Source: Diplonema japonicum (taxonomy: Eukaryota > Euglenozoa > Diplonemea > Diplonemida > Diplonemidae). Taken from it: a DNA stretch of 64,000 nucleotides. Location: positions 124,001 through 188,000 of the forward strand of contig OZ025738.1 of NCBI GenBank assembly GCA_964019335.1. Reading direction: 5' to 3'. The translations under genes and the position numbers were made by a program. This document shows positions 1 through 7,582 of the stretch, one piece after another. Within the stretch, counting starts at the first letter, position 1; each line of letters begins with the position of its first letter. The notes below the pieces were generated by a model, which had not been told where the DNA came from, searched no databases, and was given only the letters and a program-made list of their open reading frames with translations.

Positions 1-1296
1 CGCTGTACCCGGCGCCACACGAATACCAACCCGCTGTCGCTGGTCCACCGCAACCCCAGCGTATTGCTGGTACTTCTGTGCCACCGAGACGGCCATCTCG
101 AGTGTCATACCCTTCTTCAGCCACACCACGCTGTCAGAGGTCTCATCCATCGGCAGCCTTGCGGTGATCCCGTCCTTGCCACTCCTACCTAGTAGCTCCG
201 GTGCTCTGTTGGATGCCACACAGACCGTGGTCTTCGCGCACTCCGGGTATACCCTCGGCCTGGAGAGGTCGAAGTCCTTACCTCCAACCCAGGTGGTGAA
301 CATTTTGTTGGCCTCATCCAACGAGGACTTCTTGTGTAGCGTGAGATGCACCAGCGTCGTGCACTTCTTCTTGATGGTTTCCGCCTGTCTTGCCATGGGG
401 GCGAGATCGGACCAACCCATATGTGACATCCAAACTGTCAGTGATGTCGTGCCGGAGCGGTCTGGAAGGTCAAACGCGACTTGTTGCTTCTTGCCAGGGA
501 TCGCTGGTAGCGGTTGGCGGGAGATGAGAGTGAGGTGCTCCGGTTTGTGGTGCGACAGGTGCCATTCGCACGCTGCCATGTCTTCCTGCTCGACTAGCAT
601 GACACCACAGCAGTTTTCCGTCACACCGATGATGTCTGTAATGATCGGGAATGTCCAATCCAATTCGCGCAGCTTCAAGTTCGCAAATGTTTTCGGTGGG
701 AGGGGTTCCTTCCCGGCGATCATCTCCGGGAGGGATGCGGTCTCCGGCCGTACCAGGACTGGGTTGGTCGTCAACAGGCCGTCCGGGCCGTCCGCGTCTT
801 CCTTCTTCAGGGCGTAGTATTCACCCCCGATCTCAGCCAGCCAGCCGACTGGCACCCCCTGCGCGTGGCCAATCATCTGTGTAGTGATGACCTCCCCGTC
901 CGTCTTGACGAGCCCAATGGGCGCGCCAATGCGCTCCGCGTAAGCGAGGATGGCGACTTCGTCGCCCCTTGCATTCCACTTCCTCAGGCTCGCGACGTAG
1001 TCGTCGAGCCTGACGGCAAGGAACCTCGCGTACAGCTCCTTGTTCGACTCCATCACCGACGCAACCAACTCGCGGATCGTCGCTTCGGCGCTTACCTCTC
1101 CGTGTCTGATAAAGGAGAGACAGCGAAATAGTTGTCCTCCTTGGTTACCGCATGAACGCAGGCGGAAACCGTAGCTCCTCACCTGCCCGTCGTACCACTT
1201 ACGCACCTGATGTGCCCACCCCTTCTCGCTCGTCTCTTCGCGGCCGAAGCCCCCGGGCGGCGCCTCCGAGGAGGCGGACGAGCCGGGTTTTGTCAT
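1..1296 (-). CDS. Retrotransposon ORF1 protein with OTU-like N-terminal domain (3'-partial at window edge)
   Basis: I read this frame by hand: it is open without a stop from the ATG at 1296 to the left edge (432 codons). Residues about 44-165 follow the OTU cysteine-protease fold pattern: GNQGGQLFR, then a helix like REL.ASVMESN, then VRLDDYVASL, then DEVAILAYAERIGAPIGLV. The position of the catalytic Cys in the usual DGNC-LFR motif is Gln, and the usual C-terminal His is replaced in GGEYYALK, so protease activity is doubtful. Residues from about 365 on (GRSGKDGITARLP..., then TLEMAVSVAQKYQQYAG) align with a segment of the ORF1 encoded at 33039-35199 (GTSGRGGVFVKP..., TLKEALELAEAEKQ). That alignment is why I call it a retroelement ORF1 rather than a host deubiquitinase. 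The endonuclease-RT ORF would lie beyond the window. Confidence 0.65.
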   Translation of the reverse strand, partial: MTKPGSSASSEAPPGGFGREETSEKGWAHQVRKWYDGQVRSYGFRLRSCGNQGGQLFRCLSFIRHGEVSAEATIRELVASVMESNKELYARFLAVRLDDYVASLRKWNARGDEVAILAYAERIGAPIGLVKTDGEVITTQMIGHAQGVPVGWLAEIGGEYYALKKEDADGPDGLLTTNPVLVRPETASLPEMIAGKEPLPPKTFANLKLRELDWTFPIITDIIGVTENCCGVMLVEQEDMAACEWHLSHHKPEHLTLISRQPLPAIPGKKQQVAFDLPDRSGTTSLTVWMSHMGWSDLAPMARQAETIKKKCTTLVHLTLHKKSSLDEANKMFTTWVGGKDFDLSRPRVYPECAKTTVCVASNRAPELLGRSGKDGITARLPMDETSDSVVWLKKGMTLEMAVSVAQKYQQYAGVAVDQRQRVGIRVAPGTA

Positions 1297-1498
1297 TTTG
1301 AATGATTTGATAGTTTACCCAGTAACCCCCCCGAAAAAAAAAACGGGGCAAAAAGATCATCCTTTTTCCTTTCTTTTTTCCTCTTTTTTGTTTAACCTCA
1401 CGCCAGTTTGCAGCGAGGAGAAAGAAAAAAAAAAAAAAAAGAAAATCGGATTTTTTACGTCATCCCCCCCCCTCTTATCTTTTTTTTTCTTCCGTCGC

Positions 1499-1954
1499 TC
1501 AACACACCACACAGACGGCACACTGCACATCGCAACCAGGGTCACTATCTATCGGGAGGGAAAGGCACTCTAGCTCGAGATCGTTGGGGATGTTGTGCTT
1601 TATGCACACCGAGTCGAGGAGGGTTCGGAGGGCAGGCAGGTGCTTGGTCAAAGTTGCGTCCTCCCTCAAGGGCAGGGCTACAGTGAGGTGAACCCCCTCA
1701 AAGAGGAGAATACACTCACTTGAAGTTGCCTGAAACCGTGCGCCCGTGATCTTGTGCATCATCAGAGAGCCGTTGCAGGTCAGTCTGGCTGCTCCACTGG
1801 CGTCCTTCCCAAACACAACCCACCCTGCCCCCGCAGGCCTTGGGTCGAGAAATCTCACAACCGGTTCTGAAAAACCATCGTTATCACCGGTCCTTGCTTC
1901 TTGCGTGTTCTGTTCCTTGAGCCACGCCATGCATGGCCCTGGACAGGCGGCCAT
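1499..1954 (-). CDS. Hypothetical protein, 151 aa
   Basis: The ATG at 1954 is preferred over a GTG two codons upstream. A plausible trans-splice acceptor, AAAATTCAG, lies about 22 bases upstream (AG near 1976). The protein begins MAACPGPCMAWLKEQ. Its middle looks beta-rich (GAGWVVFGKDASGAARLTC, then ECILLFEGVHLTVALPL), and it ends in a Cys-rich tail with the pattern C-x3-C-x2-C-x2-C. There is no signal peptide or membrane segment. I do not recognise the family. A small PH-like or other beta-barrel fold is conceivable but unproven. It is a host-like single gene between the OTU element and a retroelement end. Confidence 0.5.
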   Translation of the reverse strand: MAACPGPCMAWLKEQNTQEARTGDNDGFSEPVVRFLDPRPAGAGWVVFGKDASGAARLTCNGSLMMHKITGARFQATSSECILLFEGVHLTVALPLREDATLTKHLPALRTLLDSVCIKHNIPNDLELECLSLPIDSDPGCDVQCAVCVVC

Positions 1955-2136
1955 CTTCACCCATCCAGTGGTGTCCTGAATTTTCTTTTTTTTTCTTGTA
2001 TTTCAAAAAAAAAAAAAAAGAAACGAATAAAAATCTCGTTGAACAAATAGAAAAGAAGAAGAAAAAAGAAAAAAAGAAAAAAAAAAAAGGACCTCGAGAC
2101 AGAAGTCTCATCTCCCCCCCCCCCCGTAGAACAAAA

Positions 2137-2215
2137 AGAAAATATGAGTTAAAGGAAGTCTTTGTGAGACGCCCCCTTGTTCTCATCTTCTACCTGCACC
2201 TATCCCGAAGAAAAG
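2137..2215 (-). mobile_element. 5'-truncated retroelement 3' end (family nLTR-2)
   Basis: This holds the 45-base tail seen at the 3' end of nLTR-2 copies at 9853, 17370 and 23604 (minus-strand ATGAGAACAAGGGGGCGTCT... to ...TTTAACTCATAT), preceded by about 20 bases that encode the last residues (GDRCR-stop). Upstream the similarity ends abruptly, as expected for 5' truncation during target-primed reverse transcription. Confidence 0.75.
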
Positions 2216-2219
2216 AGTA

Positions 2220-2979
2220 GTGGTAGCGTTGTTTTGACGTATCCCTCTACAGGTTACTCCCGCACGGCGTGTGACAATAAAATCGTCTCTTTCATTTGTT
2301 TTCTCTTTTTTTTGAATAAAGAAAAAAATAAAAAATATGGCGTGTGTTTATTCATTGTTTGTTGTGCAAAATGGTTACAAGCCCTTCGAACAAGGGATTA
2401 TGTGTAACACATAAGTACTGCCAAAATATTTTCCCACCATAAAAAAAAAAAAAAAAAAAGAAAAATCAGATCGTTAACCGTTTGGTACTACACAATTAAA
2501 GGCCGCTTTTACAAAGACCAGCCAAGAGTCAACAAGAAAAAAAAAAAAAAAAAAGGAAGAAAAAAGAAAAAGAAGGATAGCAGGGACACGGGGCCAAGGG
2601 AAGGGAAGGGGTAGAGACCCCCCCCTCTGCGCGTGTGCCAAAGGGGAAAAGAAATATGTGTATGAGGCAAAAAAAAAAAAAAAAAAAAAGGATGTGTTTT
2701 GTAAATCCGTCGATTCTTTCTCTCTCACACTGGGCACGAACCCCGTGAGAAAAAGGAAAGCAAAATCTTTTTCTCTTCTTTCTTCTTTTATATCCTTACA
2801 AGAACCAAGGACAACACTGAAACCGAGCAAGACCCTTTGTGGAGGTGGATAAACAAAAAAAAAGAGAGGTCAAGGGGGGGGGGGGGGGGGGGGGGGAAGC
2901 CGTTCGGGTCCGTCGTCGCTGCTGATCGCAAAAAATCTGAAATATATGTAAACGATTACGTCACACTTTTCTATGGGAG

Positions 2980-3013
<34 letters not shown>

Positions 3014-3062
3014 AGAGAAGATAATAGTACAGATATAGAGAATCCCCCCCCCCCCCCCCCCC
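2220..3062. other. Homopolymer-rich intergenic stretch
   Basis: No gene is supported. It contains many A and T runs, a G run of about 23 bases near 2874-2897, and a C run near 3042-3063 at the 3' end of the next gene. Short open frames here are low-complexity only. Confidence 0.7.
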
Positions 3063-3983
3063 CTACCCTCCAGCGTCTCCGCCTTGCAAGTTGAGGTGCC
3101 GTGCAACGCCTGCGGCAATCCCCTGCGCTGCCTTATTTATGCCATCTTCGCTGAGTCGATAGTCCTTTCCGAACTCAAGCTGGATGCACTCCACACCTTG
3201 AAAGCTCGCCAGCCCATAACACTGCACGGTCCACCCTCCTGAAAACCCCGGTTTTTCACTGAACCCTTCCTTCGGGTGGACGTCAACAGCACGAGACACC
3301 ATCCCAGCAAGAACAGGGTGTCCATAAGGAGTGTCAACCAATGTACAGGTCCGTCCATGCCCAGTTCCTCGGTACGTGATATTCGGCGACCTTGAATCCC
3401 CATGCCCGTGGATATCAAGGAGAAGCGCTGATTTCGAGCCAATCTTCTTAATACATGTTTCTACTAAAGAGTGATATGAATAGTAATACAGATTGCCTTG
3501 CCGTGAACCCTGCGCATAGGCAAGGGAAGGTGCCCTGTTTAGATCCACGTATCGCCTGTGGCATTTTGCCACAACGTAGAATGGTTTGATGCCGTAGTTG
3601 CGGTGGAGGAGTTCCACTGCAGAGAGTGCTACCTTGTCGGTGCTGATGTCGCCTGTTTTGCTGAACTTGACCCCAGCAGGGTACCATGATGGGAATGTCC
3701 GGATTTCGCCGTGAGGGAGCGCGGTCCTTCCCCCGTGAGGAGCGGTTAGGATCACAGGAACGTTTCCCTCCGTGCAGAACTCGAACAGCCCCGGGTTGTC
3801 CTTCAAGTACTGCCTCACCTCGGAGACAGTAGGAACTGCGCTCATCTCTGGAAAGACATCCTTCTTCCTTGCTTCTTCGGTGTTGGACACGTTGCGCAGC
3901 TTCGTCTCCTCTACCTCTCCGACGTGCGCTGGGTCTCGAAGCAGTAGGCTCGTTCGCACCGAGGACAGGTCCTTGGACTCCAT
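3063..3983 (-). CDS. N-formylglutamate amidohydrolase-like hydrolase
   Basis: 306 aa. The ATG at 3983 is chosen because upstream in-frame sequence is only Phe/Tyr-rich translation of a polypyrimidine tract, and a trans-splice acceptor (ATAATACAG, AG near 4008) lies 25 bases before it. Motifs of the FGase/HutG-type family are visible in order: APHGG at 81-85, a short DIST segment at 112-115, CHRRYVDLNR at 141-150, LDIHGHG at 189-195 and QLEFGKDYR near 280. In this family the conserved His, Asp, Arg and Glu residues bind a metal and the formyl-glutamate or related N-acyl amino-acid substrate. There is no signal peptide, so it is probably cytosolic. Whether the substrate is N-formylglutamate (histidine breakdown) or another amide cannot be told. 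Neighbours are retroelement debris, so context does not help. Confidence 0.8.
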   Translation of the reverse strand: MESKDLSSVRTSLLLRDPAHVGEVEETKLRNVSNTEEARKKDVFPEMSAVPTVSEVRQYLKDNPGLFEFCTEGNVPVILTAPHGGRTALPHGEIRTFPSWYPAGVKFSKTGDISTDKVALSAVELLHRNYGIKPFYVVAKCHRRYVDLNRAPSLAYAQGSRQGNLYYYSYHSLVETCIKKIGSKSALLLDIHGHGDSRSPNITYRGTGHGRTCTLVDTPYGHPVLAGMVSRAVDVHPKEGFSEKPGFSGGWTVQCYGLASFQGVECIQLEFGKDYRLSEDGINKAAQGIAAGVARHLNLQGGDAGG

Positions 3984-4007
3984 CTTTCCTTTTCTTTTTA
4001 ATTCTTC

Positions 4008-4075
4008 CTGTATTATAATGGGATAATAATAATAAATAAAAAGGGAAAAGAAGAAGAAAAAAAAAAAAAGAGGCG
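4008..4075 (-). promoter_or_regulatory. Predicted SL trans-splice acceptor of the FGase-like gene
   Basis: On the minus strand a T/C-rich tract (4075 to about 4012) ends in ACAG at 4008, 25 bases before the start codon. This is the arrangement expected for SL addition in Euglenozoa. Confidence 0.5.
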
Positions 4076-4184
4076 CTTTCATTTGTTTGCGTCACGTCAG
4101 CTCTTTTAAAATTCAAGGGAGGGAAACTGCCGAGCTTTTTTTCTTTCTTTTCTTCGTTGATCTTTACCCCTCATCCAAAAAGAA

Positions 4185-4697
4185 AATTTGATAAATTTCG
4201 GTGTGCGGGTGGGTGCTCACCGTTCAGGGAGAAATTCACACTAATCGGTCACCGTTCTGCGGTTGCTGTCTGGTGCCTGCGGTGGCTGTTTGTCGCGATG
4301 AGATGGACGGCATCTGGGCGAGAAACATTGCTTGGAGTCGTGCTAGGTAGGGGGCGGTTTGGCTCGAGGAGTAGAGTGGTCTCCTGTCGTAGCCGTGTGT
4401 CGTCCTGCCTGCGTACCATCTTAGGCTTTTCAGCCACCTGAGGACGCTCTTCATGTAGAACATTAGGACCTTTCCCGACGCTCCGTTCGATTTCAACAGC
4501 TCCACTGTGGGCACAGTGTGCTGCTTCCCCGTTGTGATCTCATCCCACGGGTTGGTGGTGAGGATTCTGGTGCTCCGTTCAGCCGCTCTGGCGTCTCGTC
4601 TTGACACGACATCCAACAGGTATCGTTGCACGACTGCCGCCTGTTGCTTCGCAGCCCCCGTTGCGCCCCTTGGAATGATCCCGTGGAGGGCGGTCAC
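4185..4697 (-). mobile_element. Truncated retroelement, family nLTR-3 (zinc-finger ORF fragment plus 3' end)
   Basis: Residues encoded from 4697 down (LHGIIPRGATGAAKQQAAVVQRYLL..., then LRWLKSLRWYAGR) align with ORF3 of the full-length element (LHAILPRGHDF..., LLQWLSQLRWVEK) and with the nLTR-2 fragments (LRWMRQLRWYAGS). The copy lacks the remainder of the ORF. Its last about 75 bases (4185-4262) recur at 40196-40271 and 43347-43422, which defines the family 3' end. It is joined directly at 4698 to an nLTR-4 copy, suggesting a nested insertion. Confidence 0.65.
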
Positions 4698-6634
4698 TGC
4701 AGGTAGCTGAAATGGTTTTAAGTTAGGATGAAGAAGCGAAGAAATAGATAAAAAGGGGTGGGAAAGAATAAATACTGCATACGAAAACAGAGAGTCGAGT
4801 AAAAAAGGGAAAAGGTGACTGACATCCTCAAGAGGAGCCTCCCACGTACCAGGAATTAAGCAGAGGTTGCTTCCATGGCCCGTATCAGTCTATCGCCAGA
4901 AAGAATAATGAAAATAACATAACAAAGAGAAGGGGAGAAGAAACGGAAAAAGACGGCTTGGTCATCAGAGAATGTTGACCCAAATGCGTCGGCGGACGCA
5001 GTTTAACGTCATACCCGGGACGGAAACCATGTCGGGAGAGCAGAAGGGAAGTTAAAAGTCAAGAAGTGGAAAAGGAAAAGGCGGAAACTAAAATCATAGG
5101 GTGCGAGGTCTGTGAGACCCTGCATAGCCTATCGCCCTCGTAGCACGCCGGGCCGGCAATCCTACATTGCGTAGGGTCGTCTCCAGTAGTTCCTAGTTGT
5201 AGGAGTTCAGCACAGTCGACCACTGTGACTCGCTGTAGTAGAGGTGCAAGCCCTGGACATGCAGCTGAGGTCAAAGACGGCCTCGCCCTGGGAAAGGAAG
5301 CCCAGGTGTCGAAGCTCATCCAGGTCCTCAGGGCCGTCGACGTCTGCTTCCCTGGTGAGCCTCTTAAGGGCGACAAGTCCAGTGACTCTGGTGTTCGGCC
5401 TCGTCGCGGCGAGATCCCGTTTGGCCGCGGGAAGGGCGGGGCCGTCTTCGGGTTCCGGGCGTTTGTTCCTCTGCCCGTTGTAGGTGAGCAGGAGAGGGGT
5501 CCTCCCTGGAGTCCTAGTCTCGTCACCTCTTGGGGCCTCGGAACCGAAGAGTGGGTGTTTCCAGCCGCCTTGGGCGAAGAACTCCGACCACCACTGTTGC
5601 TGTACCGCGGTGTTCAGCCCCGAGTGCCATTCGTGAGACAACCGAAGACGTTCGGTGGTAGGCAACGCCTTGTGCGCAATCAGAAGAAGCTGTTCCTGGT
5701 TGGCGACGGTTGCCTGTTGGTCGGCAGTTCTATCCGTGTCACGGGCCTCGAGCAGCAGTTGATGTGGAGAGGTGTCCAGGTGCATCGGGAGGGGACCGAC
5801 CGACAGGAGCTGACGCTGGTGTTCGTCCAAGAGCTCCGGGTGTCGCCGGAAGTAGACCAAGAGACTGAGGTATCGATCCATCCGTCTCTGGAGGGCCCTT
5901 CGGTTGAGGGCTTCCTGATCAAAACCCTGTGACTGCTCGCGCAGGATGAGAAGATCCCCATCGCCTGTGGAGGAACTCTTACCACGACGGCTTTCGTGCT
6001 CGTAAGCAGTGCCGTCGTGCTTCTTCTTGCGCGAGGGTCTGTCCGGGGAGTCCTGCGTGAGGTCGATCATTTCTAAACCACCATCCGCCTGGTGAGGGTC
6101 TAGGGGAGCGTCTGCCTCGGCTCGGGCCACGGGCGGCTCCAGGGTCAACGTCGTGTCTCTCTGGGCGTTGACCACCGGTTGAAGCGTCGCGTGTCCCATG
6201 GCGGGAGCCATCGGCGTATCCATCCCGAGTCCGATGTTCTCATGGACGGACGTGATGCAAGGAGTGAGCTGTACCTGGCGGGCGCCGAGGGGGGCGTCTG
6301 CCAGAACGGGCGTTGTCACGGCTCGGGCGAGCGATGACTCCACAGCCGACGTTGTCACAATCTGGGAGCCGACCACTGGTTGGAGTGTCACGTGTCCCAT
6401 GGTAGACGACGGCATCGGTGTGTCACTCCCGTGTAGGTCACTTCGTGTCATCCCGCCATATCTTTCGTTTGTCAGGGCAGCTCTCGCTGGTGCACATTCC
6501 CACAGGGCGTGCTCCGTGACTTCTGTCGTCGTCTGGCATCGATGGTCGCAGACGTCGCACGCAAGAGACGAGCTTTCCACACCCTCACGTTCATCCAATT
6601 GCTTCCCCCACACTCGAGGGTGTACCGTGAACAC
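4698..6634 (-). mobile_element. 5'-truncated retroelement, family nLTR-4
   Basis: It contains the ORF at 5207-6634 plus about 500 bases of 3' untranslated sequence. The last 130 bases (4698-4831) are repeated almost exactly at 54064-54196. A central stretch (GCCTCCCACGT... and CTCGTAGC.CGCCGGGCC) is shared with the nLTR-4 copies at 24395-24677 and 56440-58446. The distal 3' ends of these copies differ, so at least two subfamilies exist. Confidence 0.65.
5207..6634 (-). CDS. Retroelement C-terminal ORF with CCHC-type finger and SUMO-interaction-like motif
   Basis: This 475-codon open frame has no in-frame ATG near its 5' end. The first codon that can be counted as a start is GTG, right after ...GGTGCAG, so I read it as the remnant of a 5'-truncated element. 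Near the N-terminus it has CDVCDHRC, then H, then C (a CCHC finger like that of ORF3 in the full-length element, CDLCESP...HQLYEC). Two imperfect repeats of about 85 residues follow (MGHVTLQPVV / MGHATLQPVV), then MIDLTQDSPDR (6050-6070), an acidic V/I-D-L-T motif of SUMO-interaction type. The C-terminal part is charged and helix-rich. The homologous ORF at 56688-58446 has two VIDLTGDD motifs. Function unknown; it presumably acts with the element's RT or ribonucleoprotein. Confidence 0.55.
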   Translation of the reverse strand: MFTVHPRVWGKQLDEREGVESSSLACDVCDHRCQTTTEVTEHALWECAPARAALTNERYGGMTRSDLHGSDTPMPSSTMGHVTLQPVVGSQIVTTSAVESSLARAVTTPVLADAPLGARQVQLTPCITSVHENIGLGMDTPMAPAMGHATLQPVVNAQRDTTLTLEPPVARAEADAPLDPHQADGGLEMIDLTQDSPDRPSRKKKHDGTAYEHESRRGKSSSTGDGDLLILREQSQGFDQEALNRRALQRRMDRYLSLLVYFRRHPELLDEHQRQLLSVGPLPMHLDTSPHQLLLEARDTDRTADQQATVANQEQLLLIAHKALPTTERLRLSHEWHSGLNTAVQQQWWSEFFAQGGWKHPLFGSEAPRGDETRTPGRTPLLLTYNGQRNKRPEPEDGPALPAAKRDLAATRPNTRVTGLVALKRLTREADVDGPEDLDELRHLGFLSQGEAVFDLSCMSRACTSTTASHSGRLC

Positions 6635-6686
6635 TGCACCGCAGAAAGAAAAAAAAAGAGAGAAGAAGAGAGAAAGAGAGTTGAGT

Positions 6687-6723
<37 letters not shown>

Positions 6724-6844
6724 CGCACCCACTAGTGGGTTGGAAGTGTCTCGAGACGCTCACCCGGGTACTCAGGACCGTACTGGTGTTCTCATTCCAC
6801 AAGCTTTGCTGGTTGTTTGGCACTTTACACTCTTTTTTTATTTT

Positions 6845-7214
6845 TTATTTTTATTATCACGTTATAGGGGTGGGGTAAAACTTGTTCAGGGGGGCTTTTT
6901 TATTTTCACTGCTGCGTCTGTCTCGTCGGCTGCTGTGGTGGGGGATGGGATCTCGGGATTCTGAATGAATCAGCCGCCTTCTGATTGACTTGCTACTTCG
7001 GCAGGTTAGATGGTTGTTGTGGAGTTGTTGCGGAGGGGGGCAGGTCCCCGGTGTCTTTGAGGTATTGGATTGCTTTTCGTGGGTTCTCCACAAGGATGTG
7101 TCTCAGCGTCAGGGTGTCGAAGTGTTTGTCCCTGCTTGCTTTGGATGACGGGCAGTCTAGGAAGAGATGTTGGAGGGTTCGCTTCGTGTTGGGGCCGCAG
7201 TGTTGTGTTTCCAC
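6845..7214 (-). pseudogene. Non-LTR retrotransposon C-terminal zinc-finger fragment (family nLTR-5)
   Basis: The frame from 7214 encodes QHCGPNTKRTLQHLFLDCP, followed by an acidic helical tail. It matches the finger after the RNase H domain in the relic at 54599-55500 (DCTRCDKRAKKMLEHLLLEC). Typical I/ingi-like elements carry such a finger at the RT C-terminus. The 3' end, near 6845-6895 (CACGTTATAGGGGTGGG on the plus strand), recurs at 50515-50570, and 6985-7115 recurs at 50720-50845. Everything 5' of the finger is gone. Confidence 0.6.
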
Positions 7215-7357
7215 CCTCCTTCTCCTCGATCAGAAAAGATAGGGCGAAGGGAAGCACGGATAATTCCTTTTAAAAGGTCATGTTTCTCTTTCCTTCCACA
7301 ATATTCCGATTTCTTGCCCCCCCCCCCGCGTCGAGCAAAGAAGTACGGGAAACAGAA

Positions 7358-7500
7358 ACATAATTCTTTATGACTATATGTCTTTGTTGTTCGCACGAGC
7401 AAAAAAAAAGGTTTTTAAAAAGCTGCGAAGGTTTTTTGCTGCGGCACAAGTTGCATATAGTTATAAAATCATTTTTCTGAAAGATTTAAATATTTGTAAC
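7358..7500 (+). repeat. Hairpin-forming short repeat, copy 1
   Basis: The two halves are imperfect inverted repeats of each other (TTTATGACTATATGTC... and the complement of ...GCATATAGTTATAAAATC), with CGCACGAGCAAAAAA toward the centre. The same element occurs reverse-complemented at 61215-61350. It looks like a small TIR/foldback element. Confidence 0.6.
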
Positions 7501-7582
7501 AAAAAAAAAGAAAAAAACAGTACAAAACAAATAATATCAAGGTAGAGATTAATCCTGCAAGCTGTTCTTCTTTTTTTTCGTT

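Noticed and set aside
3988-4082. N-terminal extension of the FGase-like protein (Phe/Tyr-rich, signal-peptide-like)
   Set aside because: It is the translated polypyrimidine tract of the trans-splice acceptor, upstream of the mature mRNA 5' end.
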